Source: Cynocephalus volans (Eukaryota > Chordata > Mammalia > Dermoptera > Cynocephalidae). Taken from it: a stretch of DNA of 64,000 nt. Of the stretch, positions 23,301 to 37,500 are shown piece after piece (position 1 is the first letter of the stretch; the number at the start of each line of letters is the position of its first letter). Position numbers and translations under genes: made by a program. The DNA lies in NCBI RefSeq assembly GCF_027409185.1, contig NC_084461.1, positions 156,794,001 to 156,858,000 of the forward strand, written 5' to 3'. The notes below the pieces were generated by a model. It was not told where the DNA came from. It saw nothing but the letters and a program-made list of their open reading frames with translations, and searched no databases.

Positions 23301-26300
23301 TCTGTATCCACTGTGGGAATGTACCATGGTTCTTTAGCTGGTCTCCTCTGATGGACACTCAGGTTGTTCATGGCTTTAGACTATGGCAAACAAAGCTAAA
23401 ATGCACATTTCTGCAAGAGGACAGGCACATTTTAGATTTAAAAAAAATTACCTAATGATGCCTGCAGCTAACTTTCAAATGGTTCACAAACACATGGAGA
23501 GAGAAAGAGAAACCAAACAATGAGTTGCTCTGGATGAAAGACACCAGGAGTTCTTTGTACTATACTTGCAACTTTTCTGGAACTTAAAATCACAGTTTCT
23601 GGGCTCACCTGGGCTTTCCCAACTGCAGGTGCAGAAGGAAATGCAGGTGATCATGGAGGACCGAAATGACAATGCACCTGTTTTCCAGAACACTGGATTC
23701 TCCTCCAGCATCAGTGAGGTAACATCTGCCTTCAGGGGGTTGGGGGTTGGGCGTAGCGGGCATCCCAAAGCATGTCTCAGAGTGTGAAGGACCAGAGGCA
23801 GCCAGCAGGGCATCAAGGATCAGGAAAAGCTCCCTAGAAGGAGCAGCAGCAGGACCCAAATCCAGGGGGATGTAACCTCACGAACATTAGATACAGCAAC
23901 ATTTGGCAATCAGTCAGATTGGATTGAAATTCTTTCATTTATAAAAGAAAAAAAAAAGTTCTCCGTGATCTCTGTGGGTAAAGACATACACTGACTTTCT
24001 TATGTATCCGAAAAATTTAGAGGTTCCTCTAACTTCAGGCATGGCTGGATCCAGGTACTCAAACCATGTCATCAAGAAGATGTCTCTCTCCACCCTTCAG
24101 CTCTGTTTCTCTTGTTGCCTTCATCCTGAGGGATGGGGAACAGTTCTCCCACATGGTGATAAAAGTGTCCCCTAGCAGCTCCAGGCTCGCATCTCACCAG
24201 CTTTGCAACTTCAACAGAAAGACTGTCTCTTTCCTAATGGTTCCAGCCCAAACTCCAGGGCTGACTTTCAGTGGTTCATTTGGGGTCATAAACCCATCCT
24301 TGAACCAGTTTAGGAGTATGAAATGCTCTGGTTAGCTAGGTCTGTGTCAAAGGTCTTCCCCTCAGCAAGTGGAGTTCCATTTAGACTACATGGGTAAGGA
24401 CATGGTTCCCAGTGGTCACAGAGTAGCAAACACAGCACAACTACTGATGTGGCTGCAAAAACCTTTGAGGTGGGGTCCTTATGCTAGGCCAGACATGAGG
24501 CTGGTGAGGTCCAGTCAGTCATTTGACAGGCTCTGATTGAGCACCTGTGTACTAGGCACTGTCCTAGGTGCTGAGGTTACCTTGTGAACAAGACTGATCT
24601 GGTTGCCACCTTTGTATCTCACATCCTAGTGAAGAACACAGACAGTAATCGAGACATAAAATTAGCAGCGTTATTTCAGGTGGTGTTGACTGAGCTCTGT
24701 GAAGAGCACAAAACAATGCAACGTGAAAAAAAGTGACTGCAGAGGGGCTGCTTTTGGTTAGTAGTCAGGAAAGGTTTCTCTCAGTAGGTGGCATCTGAAC
24801 AGAGACATGAATGGCAAGAGCAGAACACAAGATGCTCCAGGAAAAGGATGTTCCAGGCAGGGGAACAGCAGATGCAAAGTTCCTGAGATGGGAATGAGTT
24901 TGGCCAGTGTGGCTGACTGTAGAGTGTGAGGAGGGGTGAGGTCAGAGAGGTGAGCAGTGGCCTGCCTGCGGAGGGCCACGAAAGTGGTCCAGACTGTACT
25001 CTGGGCTGAATGTGGAACCCTTGGAGAGTTTTAAGTACAAGAGTGATGTGGTCTGATTAATGATTTTAAAAGATCTCTTTGGCCACCATTAGGAAGTGGC
25101 AAGGGTGTGAACAGGAGTCCAGGAGGAAAGTCCTCCCAAAGAACCTTCCACCTCTGCAGGGCGTTGTTTGAAATCAACAGCTGTAGGCCGTAGAGAGCCC
25201 ACGCGGATGTTGGAGCAGGGAGCGGGACAGTCAGCTGGTTCTAGTAGGATCCCTCATCCTGGTTCACAAGGGTTCTGCAAATCAGAATCCAGCTCAGGTC
25301 AGGGTGAGGCCACGTAGGGAGAGGAGGAGGGTGGGGACTCTGCTTCCTGCCACACCCCCATCCCCAGAGACTTCAGAGGCCCAGCCCAGGTGGGAAAGAA
25401 AGGGGGACATAATCCCCCTGGTAAGTCAAGGAAACTGAAGCTCAGGAAGGTGGGGACAGACTAGGTAGTGGAGGAGATGGATCTGAGCTCATACGTGATG
25501 AGGCTCTCCTTACAGACCCTGCCAGTCGGCTCCCTGGTATTCTCCGTGCTGGCTGTGGACGAAGACACAGGGTCGGGAGGCGTGGTGGTGTACTCCATAG
25601 AGAAGGTGTGTGAGTGTGCGAGGGAGTGGGTGTGGGGCATGCGTCCTGACTGCTCCTGGCCACCAGGGGGCAGCACTTCCCTAGACAGCGCACAGGGTCC
25701 TTGAGAGTTGGGGTGAGGACAGCCACTCTGCAGTGGCCCAGCTCTGGTCCCCAAGCCTTCCTCTAACCCTACCCCCAAACCTCACTTTGCCCAGTTGCCT
25801 AAGGAGAGTGCCTGCTGCAGACCAGACCCTTCTTCCCACCCTCCTGCCTGGGCACTATCTAGGCCCTTGATGAAAGTTAATGTCAAACATCTCCTAATCT
25901 ATTAAAAAAAGAGAGAGAGAGAAGTTAATGTCACATCAACCAAGGGCTGACACACTCCTGGCTTCACAGAAGAGGATATCGAGGCTCAGAGAGGTCCTGG
26001 GTATTGTCCAAGGCCATCCAGACAATAAGAGGTGTGTGAACCCAGTTCTCATGATGACAGATTTGCTAGGGACAGCTCCATGTATGGAGCACCAGCTGTG
26101 CACCTGGCACATACAGATCTTATCTCATTGGATCCTCCTTTCAATGTATTAAGGCAAGACCACAAGTCCCACTTCCCAGAGGCAGAAACTGAAGCTCAGA
26201 GAGGTCATGTGACTTGGTGACAATTGCACGGCTGGTCAGTGGTAGAGTTCGGATTGGACCCCATGTCTCTCAGAGCAGGGTCCTGGGGGTCAGGCTGTCT

Positions 26301-29300
26301 GAGGGAGCCTGGCCCGAATGTGCTTTGCCTCAGGTTATCCCCAGTACCGAGGACAGCGAGCATCTCTTTGAGATCCTGGCCAATGGCTCCATCATTCTCA
26401 ATGGCAGCCTCAGCTACAACAACAAGAGCGCCTTCTACCAGCTGGAGCTGAAGGCCTGTGTGAGTGGGGGCGCAAGCAGGGGGGTCACTGGGACCCACGG
26501 CCCCAGCTCATGGAAGGCCCATCTCCCCACAGGACTCAGGTGGCCTGTACCACGACATATTCACCGTCCAGTGCTCCCAGTCTGTCTTCCTGTCCATCTC
26601 TGTGGTGGACCAGCCGGACCTGGATCCCCAGTTTGTCAGGGAGTTTTACTCAGCCTCTGTGGCTGAGGATGCAGCCCAGGTGTGCTGGGGGCCTGGAGGG
26701 GGTCGGGAGACAAGAGGTGGGGGAAGGGTCAGGGCACTGACCAGGCCTCCTTTCAGGGGACCTCAGTCCTGAAGGTGCAGGCCATGGACAGTGACAAAGG
26801 CATCAATGACCCTGTGACTTACAGCATCTCCAGTGAGAATGGGGGTGTCCCCAGGCTGGGTCTGGGGCAAGGGATGAGTGGGGGCTCTGTCAGAGCTGCT
26901 GGAAGCAGCTGTTTTGCCTGCTTCCCTGCCAGACTCCACGAGGCCTGGCTGGTTTGACATCGGGTCAGATGGGGTCATCAGGGTCAATGGTTCCCTGGAC
27001 CGTGAGCAGCTGCTGGAGGAGGAGGAGGAGGTGCAGTTGGAGGTCACGGTGAGTGGGGGCTCCACTGCCCCCATTGGGCCCCCACTCCCAACCTCTGATC
27101 TTTGATCTCACTCTGTCTAAGCCCTAGTTCCCTGACCTCTGCCCCCTGGCCTCTGCTCTGTACCTCAGGCCACTGAGACAAACCTCAACATCTATGGGCA
27201 GGAGGCCAAAGTGAGCATATGGATCACACTGAGGGTGACAGATGTCAATGACCACAAACCTGAGTTTTACAACTGCAGCCTCCTGGCCTGCACCTTCACC
27301 CCCCAAGAGGCTCAAGTCAACTTCACGGGCTACGTGGATGAGCACGCCTCCGCCCGCATCCCTGCTGACGACCTCACCGTAGTGGTGTACGACCCCGACA
27401 AGGCAGGCGCAGGGGCACGGGGGGTTGGCTGGGGCAGGAGGTGGAGAGTGAGTGGTGGCAGTGACGTGGCGGTGAGTAACGGGTGATGGTGCAGATCAGT
27501 GGGTGGTGGTGAGAGCGGGTAGGTGGGTGAGATTTGGAAATGCTGGGTGGCATTGAGCTGGTGGGTAGTGTTGTGTTCAGGGCGATGCTGTGTGGTGCGG
27601 CATAAAGGGCAGTGTTGAGACGAGGGTGGTGATGGGTGGCTGGCGAGGTCGAGTAGTGGGGGCCAGTGATGGGCGGTGGGGTTTGGTACGGGGTGGTGCT
27701 GGGCAGTAGTGAGCACAGAACGGTCTGAGGGGGACCTAGGTTGGGGGCACTCTTAAATGGAGGTGGATGTTGAGAGGCGGGTGATTGAGCGGTAGTGAAA
27801 GCTCAATAACTATGGGTGTGTATTAGTCCGCTGCTGCTGCTCATAACAAAATACATGGAGCTGGGTATTGTATAAAGAAAATGAAATTTATCGCTTACAG
27901 TTTCTGAGGCTGGGACGTCCAAAGTCCAGGTAACACAGCTGGTGAATGTCTTGCTGGTGGTGACAGTATTGGCAGAGTATCACATTGTGAAAATGGCAGA
28001 GCAGAGAGAGCAAGAGAGAGACTTTCTTCTCTCTTCTTCTAAAGCCCTCAGAACCACGCCCCTGACCACCATTTTTAATCCATTCACTACTGCACGGTCC
28101 TACAATCCAATCACCTCTTCAAGGCTCCACCTTTCAATTACCATAATAGGATTTCCCACCCTCTTAATGGTCACCATGGGGGCTGTTTCTAATATGTAAA
28201 ACTTGGGGGACACAACTCAAGCTTCAGTGAGTTTCAGGGGACATGATTCAATCCACTACAGAAGGTGTTTGGTAGTTTTAGGTGATAGTGAGTTGGTACA
28301 AAACGTTGACTGGAGGATGGCGTTGGATGACGTTGGCTTGGTGGGTGTGTCGAGCTGGTGGCTGGTGTTGACCACAGGATGGCATCAAGTAACAGGGCGC
28401 TGGGTGTTGGGTGGTGTTTGGTGTTGGCGTAGGCAGAGGTGGCTGGTGAGGAAGGCTGGTAAGAGCACGATGGAAGTGAGGGGTGTGTGTCCAGGCTCTG
28501 CCTCTCCAGCCCAGGCCTAGGACCCACAGTCCCCAGAGAAATCTTCTTCTCATGACCCGACATTTGCAGGGACTGTGACCAGCCCAGCTTCCTGGGCCCT
28601 CTTGCTCCCATATTTTGAGAATCCCCCTCTCGTGGGACCTCATGGGGCTGGGCTTCTTGAGGCAGGAGGCTGAGGCTGGAGATTGGGTGAAAGGTGTAGG
28701 GGACAGGGTCTCTAATATAACAGCCCACCTTTACAGGGCAGCAACGGCACCTTCTTCCTGTCCCTGGGGGGCCCTAATGCAGAAAACTTCAGCGTTTCCC
28801 CTGAGAGGGCAGCGGGCTCAGTGGATGTGCAGGTGCTGGTGAGGGCGTCGGCGCTCGTGGACTATGAGGTTCAGCCGGTGATGCTGGTGCAGGTGAGGGG
28901 CACTCCAGGGCGCTGGGGAGCAGAGGCCACGGGGTGCTGGGACCCCAATGCTGCTGCCTCCTCCCCTGTCCTCAGGTCGTGGCCACAGACTCAGTCAGCC
29001 AGTACTCCTCCATTGCCACAGTGACTATCCACCTTAGAGACGTCAATGACCACAGGCCCACATTCCCCCAGGCCTTGTATGTCCTCAGTGTGTTGGAACA
29101 CAGTGCTACCGGCTCTGTGGTCACCCACAGCATCCAAGTAAGTGATGTGGACATGGCTGGGTGGTCCAGGAGGGAGACACAGAGAAGGGCAGACTTGGGG
29201 ACTGGAGTCTCTATCACCTGATGTCATTGGTTCCAGCAAGCGTGCATACGTGTGTGAGGGTGTGGGTGTGTGTGTGGTGTCTATGTGTGAATCCTTGTGT

Positions 29301-31542
29301 GGGGGTGTTTCCTTTGTGTCAGGAAGCATGACAGCCCTGTCTCCACAAATTGCATGGTTGGCAGTAAGTGCCACTGCCTCAACAGTGTCCCGCCATCTCT
29401 TTGCTTCACAGGCCACAGACCCAGACACGGGTGAGTGGGGCTGCATCACCTACAGCCTGCTCCCAGGAGTTGGGTAAGGTCTTAGGGTGGGCAGTGGGCA
29501 GTGGGCGAGCAGGGCCCAGGCCCACCTCTGCCTTGCCATGGGGCTAGGGTAGCTGGAGAAAATACAGAGCGTTCAGTTACACATCAATTTCAGAATAATA
29601 ATGAATTTTTTTTGTAGAATAAATATGTTGCAAATATGGTATGGGGCATACTGAAATACTTGACATTGTTTATCTGGAACTCAAATTGAAGTGAGCATTC
29701 TGTATTTTTGTTTGCTAACTCTGGCCACACTGAGCAGGGCAAACCTCTTTGAGGTCGATCCAGTCTCAGGGACAGTGACGGTGAAAAATGGGGAGCTGCT
29801 GGATCGGGAGACGCAGGCTGAGTACAGCCTGATGCTGCAGGCCACAGACGGTGGGGGCCTGTCGACCACCACCACGCTGCAGATCCACCTGCTAGACGTC
29901 AACGACAATGCACCCGTGGTCAGCGGCTCCTACAACATGTTTGTTGAGGAGGAGAAGGACAATGTCTCTGTGACCATTCAGGTGTGAGCCAGCCTGGACC
30001 TGGAGGGCAAGGCAGGGGGAGGGGACCAAGCCCGGCTCTGTGGTCAAGTGGCCTTGGGTGGAGTCTGGGCTCTCCTTTACAGCCCTGAGAAAGTCACTCA
30101 CTTTCTCTGGGCCTCTGCTTCTGCTTCAGAAAATGAAGACAATCATAGCACTTATTCAGAGGGTAACTGGAGAATAATGAGATAATGCATATAAAGTGGT
30201 CAGCACAAGGCCTGGCACAGAGCCAGCCCTCAAAAACATATTTTTCTTTTTCACTCACACCCCTGCCACATTCCAAAAAGGATTTGAGGTAGCTTAGGTA
30301 AAAAATAAGATAAAAATATGGAAGAAATAAGAAAAAAGAGAAAATCAGGATAGCATTGTTAAAGAGCACAAAAGAAGAGCTAGAACCCAGATACACACAA
30401 TTGCTAGGAGTGGGCTGCAGATTTGGTTCTGAGCTTCCTATGGCCAAAGCAAAAAAGGAAATGAGATCAGTGTTTGGATTTACAGAGTTTATGAGATAGA
30501 AACCCATTAGTGGCTCCAGAGAAACCCTGGGGAGGGGCTCCTCTGCTGGTCCTAAGGGGTTCAGAAGCTTCTCTCCCGAGGCAGCTGAAAAGGGGTCTTG
30601 TGAGAAGTAAGAAACTTGGTGCTCAAAATGACAACCTGTGGTCACAGAGTTCTCCCATCTTTCTGGGACTGTGTGGTTTCCAGAGCATGTTCCCATCCCT
30701 GATCTCCTGACCAACTTGCAAAGCAGATGCTCTAATGGTTCCCATTTTATAGGAGAAAACTAAGGCTTAGTAAGGTTAAGTGACTTTTCTGTGGTTGCAC
30801 AGCTAGTTAGTGGAGGTGATGGGGCTGCAGTCCAGACCACCCTGGCCCTGAAACCTGGGCCTTTTCTCCTTCCTCTATCAAGGAGAATACTTCTCACCCT
30901 GGCCTGTGAGCTCCTTGGGGCAGGAGCATTTCAGATTTGCTGCTGTAAATGTGGTACCCAGCATGAGCCCCAGGAAATGCTTGAAGAATTAACTGGCCTG
31001 AGTTCAGAGCACCAAGGGATGAACAGACAGAGTCAGGCTTTTGGAAAAACCATCTCTGGCTGCTTACTGAGGGTGCTTTTAGCAAATAAGTTTCCAACAG
31101 AACTAAATGAAAGAATTGACGGTGGGGAATGGGCAGGGAGGAAGGGGAAAAAATTGGTTCTGAATCAGAGGAGCCCAGCACTGGATTCAAAGCCACACTT
31201 GCTAAGCACCTACTATGCACCAGGTTTTTTGCTGGGCCCTGGGTTCTCAGAGATGAATCCACCATAATTCCTGTCCCTGGGCAGCTCTCGTTTGGGAGGA
31301 GGGCACCAGACAGTTACTCAATGGTGTCACCTGTGCTATGTTGAAGGTAACACAGGGCTTGTAGAGGCCCAAAGGAGTCACCAGCCTGGCCCAGAGTCAG
31401 GCAGAGAAGGCACAGAGGTCATTCCCGGTGAGGGAGCAGCTTGTGCAAAGGCCCAGTGGCACAGAAGAACCTGTTGTGTTGTCCATGCTGGTTCATCCCA
31501 AAGGCAAACCAAGCACATGTTCAGGGCTCTGGCAGAACAGAA

Positions 31543-31593
<51 letters not shown>

Positions 31594-34500
31594 TAGGTGA
31601 AGAATCAGCTATTTTAAAAAATATAGCACTGAAGTAGTCATCATGGGAAAATCAGAATCTTTTGGGGGGCTTCACACTTATTTTATGTGTTTTTAAAATT
31701 TTTTTGAGTGTCTGTAATATGCTGCCCCCGTGTTCACTCCCACTAGAATATTGGCTCCATAAGAGACTGTCGATTACAGCTCTATTCCCTGTGCCTAGAA
31801 CAGGGCCAGGCATGTTGTAGGCACACAGTAAACATTTGTGAGATGAATGAATGACCTCAATATTTAAGCTCCTGCAAGCTGTTGATCTGAGCCTCTTAGA
31901 AGGGAGACTGGGCTGAGAGATTGACCAGCATCTCACTGGCCCCAGACACAATTGCTACACAATTGCTGGCCATGTGGGCCAACGCTGGAGGGGGAGGTCA
32001 GGTTACAGGGGAGGGGCTGGGAAGCTGGGGAGCACCTGATGGCTGATGCCTGACCCATGCCTCTCTGCACAGGCTTATGACAGTGACGAGCCAGGCACCA
32101 ACAACAGCCATCTGTTCTTCAGCCTGCAGCCTGGCCCCTACAACCATAACTTCTCAGTGGACCCCAACATAGGGCTCCTCAGAAACCTGAGACCCCTAGA
32201 CCGAGAGGCCATCGAGCCTGCCCTGGGGGGCCGCATTGTGCTGACCGTGCTCGTGGCTGACTATGGTGTGCCTGTCCTTAGCACTGAAGTCAATGTCACC
32301 ATCAATGTGGAGGTAAGGCGTGGCTCAGCTTGGGGCAGCATGCCAGGATGGGCCTGACAGCCTGCTGGTCCTGGGGTGGGGACTCCCAAGCAGGTGGCCA
32401 CCCCCATGCCCCCAATTCGAGTCACATTTCTGCCCTTTGCAATATGGTGGGTGGGAGACTTCTGCAGCCAGGCTGCCCGGATTAGAATCCTGGCTCACCA
32501 GTTGTGCGGCCCTAGGCAATTACTTAACCTTCCTGTGCCCTCAAATTCCTCATCTGTAAAATGGGGATAAAAACGGCATAAAGATTAAGTGAGCTAATTA
32601 ACAGAAAGTGCTTCAAAGAGTGCCTGACTGTAGAAGGTCCTCAGTGAATACCGTCATTTGCAAAGTTCTACCTGAAGCCTTCCATCTACCGCCACCACTG
32701 AAAGACAAAGAGAAGGAGTGAAGATCAGCATTGATAATGTCTACTGTATGCCATTTTATTGATCACCAAACAGGCACCAAGAGGTTCAGTAGCTTGCCTA
32801 TGGTTGCCGAAGGGGGTTTGGAGACCAGTTGGTCTGATTATAAGGCTGCCACAAGCCCACAAGGCACCTTCCTGTAGAAAAGTGTTGTAACAAATGTGTA
32901 CCTCTACAATGTTCATGGTGTGGATGGCACCCCCTAAGGTTATGCAGTGCACAGCCTGCACCACTGCACACAGCAGCCCTGTGTCCCACTGGGCTGGGAT
33001 GCACCACATTCCTACCAGAATGGAGAAAATGGAGAAACAGAAGCAGAATTAGGACTTGTTGGCTGTCCTTGGGGTGGGGGTGGACCACAAAGAAGGAAGA
33101 AAGCAGAATTGCATTTATTGAGTGAGCAGGTTCCTTCACCCCCACAAACCAGTCCTCACAACTGCCCCTTGAGAGAGGACTACTACCCCATTTTTCAGAT
33201 GAGGACATTGAGGCCCAGAGAGGTCAAGGTCCCACAGGAGTCAAAAGTAGAGCAGAATGTGACTCAGCTGTACTCTTATCCACTCCTGTGGGTGAGGACA
33301 GCCTTGAGAATGCAGTGGGTCATGTGCATGGAGCCAGTAATGCCTTTTCTAGAAAATCACTATCGGAAAACATATCTAGTTAAGGGAGAGAGCTTTGTTC
33401 TCTGAGATGTCCATTCTATGGTTATTTGGAAAAAGTCTAAAGCCAAAGCAGACGCCTATAATGTCACCCACCTGCAGGCAGATCCAGGAAGGGCTGAAGC
33501 ACTCAAGGGTGTCCCCCAAGCACACGCCAGTGTTAGGGGAGAAAGAGGAAGGCAGAGTTGCCTCCATGCTGTGACAACAGTCGAGAGGGCTCCGGCTGTG
33601 CACGGTGGGGTCAGGGCTGGTGAGGGAAGGTGAGAACAGAAAACATCTGGCATCTGAGGGCAGGACTAGGTCTAAGCCCTCACAGGTCCCCAGAGTCCAG
33701 CTCTGCCTGAGCACAGAGCTACTGTCATGGGGCCAATTGAGTACAGGAGGGACAGGAGGGAAGTGGGGCCAAGGAAAGTTTGGACTGCCTTTGTGAATAC
33801 ATAATGGTTTTGGTGGCAACACAATAAATCCAAGAGATGATGGGTCAAGCTGGGCTAGACAGAGATGAAGACGGGACCTGACATCTTCCTTCCAGAAGGC
33901 AGGGTCTAAAACAGACCTGAGCTGTGGTCAGAAGAACAGGAAGGAGGTGGAGCTTCCTGACCATGTATAAGTAACTGCAGAATCCCTACATATGCCCCTG
34001 AGACCCAGATGCGTGACCTGGGAAAATTCCTCCTCTCAAAAGCAGTTTCCTCATTTGGGAAGTGGGCAGTGCAGTCTGAGGAGACATGGGTACAGCTTCC
34101 TTGACTTGGGGTGGAGGAATTGTTGGCTTCTCAGAATGGCTCTGGGGAGGGTGGACTCTTGGGACTCAGACCTTCCTTTGCCTGCAGGACATCAACGATA
34201 ACCTGCCCGTCTTCAACCAGTCCAGCTACAACTTCCAGGTGAAGGAGAGGGATCCAGGTAAGTCCTCTCTGGGCCAGGCTGGATGCTGGGGCTGGGGCCC
34301 AGTAAGGCTTCTCACCCCTCACAAGGCAGGCCTGGAATGCCCAGAAGAGGTGGGTACGGAGGAGGCTTCCAGTGGTTGGGGCCAGGGGTCGCTCCAAGCT
34401 CTGCCTCTTGTCCACAGGAATGCTGGTGGGTGTGGTGGTGGCCCAGGATGCAGACCAGACAGAAGCCAACAACCGCATCAGCTTTATCCTGTCAGGAAGT

Positions 34501-37500
34501 GGTGCCAACAACTTCATCCTCCGAGGCTCAGTGCTGGGGTCTGGGCGGGCTGAATGCCTCCTCCAGCTGCCCTCAGACGTGAGCCTGGACTATGAGGTGC
34601 AGGCTTTCTTTGATCTGACAGTGAGTGCTGAGAACCCAGACCCACAAGGGGGTGAGGCCACAGTAGGAGTCCACGTGGCTGTGGAGGACGTGAACGATGA
34701 GCCACCTACCCTGGACTCAGCCTCGCTCCAGGGTGTCCATGTGGCTGAGAATGGCTCACAGCAAGGCCAGGTTGCTGAGGTGATTGCCTGGGATGTGGAT
34801 ACTGATGCCCAGCTGGAGATACAGCTTGTGAATGTCATCTGTACCAAGGCTGGGGTTGATGTGGGCAGCCTGTGCTATGGCTGGTTCTCTGTGGTGGCCA
34901 ATGGCTCTGTGTACATCAATCAGAGTGAGGCCATCGACTACGAGGCCTGTGACCTGGTCACGCTGGTCATGAGGGCCTATGACCTCAACACGGATCCCAG
35001 CTTCCATGCCTACAGTGACAATGGTAAGGTAGCCTGGCCTCAGGGCCTAGCAGACTGCAGTTAGGGGCTGTGGGAAAGAGCCCTGGGCTGGGACCCACAA
35101 GGTCTGGGTTCATATTCTGGCTCCAGCCCTTCCCAGTTGTATCACTGTGAAAGCCCCAACCCCTGTCTAAGCTTCAGTTTCCCCATCTGTCCAGCGGAGT
35201 TGAGTAGTAGTTTGCCTGTGAAGATTAAATGAGACATGCATGTAGGTGTTTAGTGCAGTGCCTTGCATATAGTAAGCACCTAATTAATGCTATTAGTTTT
35301 CAAGGCAGTATAAAAGAAAAAGCACACTTCAGAGACAGACATTATCCCACTTCTGACACCAAATAGCAATAATAACCATATTAATAGCTAGCATGTATTA
35401 TGTCCTTACAACTGCCAAGAACTATGCCAGGCACCTTGTCAGCATTTCCTCACTTTACTCCCACATGACCCATTAGGTAGGTGATCCCTATCCAATTTTA
35501 TAGCTCAGTTGGTTAGAGAGCAGTGTTATAATACCAAGGTCAAGGGTTCAGATTCCTGTACTGGCTAGCCACCAAATAATAAATAAATAAATAAGTAATA
35601 ACCAGTTTACACAGTTAGAAAGTGTTAGTATAATGTCACGGTCAGGTGAGATATTACTAGGTTGGGCCCAGTCCTGGCCCATCACTCCTGACTTTGATAA
35701 GCTGCTTACCCTCTCTGAGGCTTGGGGGTGATACTCCCTCCTACACAGGCCAGAGAAGACTGAGTGGGCATCCCGAGTCAGGAGCAGGGGAGAGGACTGA
35801 GCAGAGATGATGCATGGGAGGGAGGCTATAGGGCCAGGCTCTTTGGGTCAGGCTTTTGCCCAGAGCCCACAGCCAGTTGACCTTGTCTCCCTAGGAAGCC
35901 TCCCCATTACCATTGAGGATGTGAATGACAATGCACCCTATTTTCTCCCTGAGGATAAGACTTTTGGTAAGCAGCAACCCTGGTCATCTCCCTGCCACAC
36001 CCATACACATCCTGTTCCATGGGGACCACCCTTGGATAACCACATAGATCCTCCTCAGGCCCCAAGGGGTGTCCTTAGAAAGGGAGGAAGGCTTCTAATT
36101 TTTGCAACAGAAGGGAACATCTGGGTTTTCATTCCAGCTCTGCTCCACCTATGTCTGGCTCTGGGCTAGGCCCTTCCTCTCTGGGCCTCAGTTTCCCCAT
36201 CTGTACAAGGGGAGGTGAACTACTGGCCCAGAGGTAGCTGTAATGGGGGTCTCTTTTGGTAGAGAGGTGTGGGTGGGTTTAGGGGGATGAGCATAGAGCT
36301 GGGCTTGTGGCCAGTCTTGGACCAGGTGGGCACTTCCCTGACCCTACTCACCCCCTTCCTGTCCATACCTATAGTGATCATCCCAGAAATTGTGATACCT
36401 GGCCAAAAGGTGGCTTCTGTCCAGGTAAGTCCTTGGCTCCAGCCTTTGTTGATCACATTAGTCCCAGGGGACACAGGGCTAAGGTTCTCAGTTACCTCCA
36501 AAACATTTCAACCTAGAAAGGTAATGTATGTGCTCCAACATTTATAAAAGAAAATCCCAGAAAAATTTTAAAAATTTAAAAAAGGAAAAGAAAAAAGAAA
36601 CCCCAGAATGGAAACAAACACCTGCCTAATCAATATGATCAAACTTTACTAATTGTTGTTTTTTTATGGTGGCTGGCCAGTATGGGAATCTGAACCCTTG
36701 ACCTTGGTGTTATGGCACTGAGTTCTTACAAACTGAGCTAACTGACCAGTCCCAAACCTTATTAATTATTAAATTTAATACTCATAAAAATTTTGTGATA
36801 ATAAATCCCACTTGCAGGCTAGATTTTTCTCACTATATCAGAATTCTTGAGTATCACAGAGAAATCATAACCAATTATAAATTGAATGAGTTCCTTATAG
36901 TTAAATAATTTTCAGAACAAAATTATAAAAATGCTTTCAATTTTTTATGATATTATATGTGAGTGTGTTTATTAGGGAGCAGTGGCTATGCCAAGTGGGG
37001 GTGAGGCCTCCAAGAGGCTGGGCCTCTTACTGACCTAGAGAGCTGCCATGCCTCCTTGGGACTCAGTTTCCCTCCTTGATGAGAAGCTGGCAGTTCTGGC
37101 AAGTGGTATCTGGGTGCTACTTCCTAAGCTGTGGAAAGGACATGGGTATGGAAGATGGACAGGTCTTCCACTTTTAGAACTGAGTGTGCCCTTGGGACAG
37201 CTTCTCTCTCACACACTCAGTTTCCTCTTGTAACATGCAGATAGTAATTCTCCCTCTCTAGGTTTTTTCCAAGCCTTAAAATGGTCAGTTTTCCAGTCTT
37301 CAGACAATTGCATTCCAATGTCATGAATTTATCCATGACTTTAAACAACTGTTTCTAAATTGACTTCTTTTTGAAACTTAAACACCAGCTTTGGCCTCAC
37401 CCTGAACAGTAGCGCCAGTGGACTCACGGCTCTGTGGGTCGGTGATGTTTTTCTCTAAAAGGCACTACAACGAATGGAAGTATTTGTGCTCCCTTCTTCA

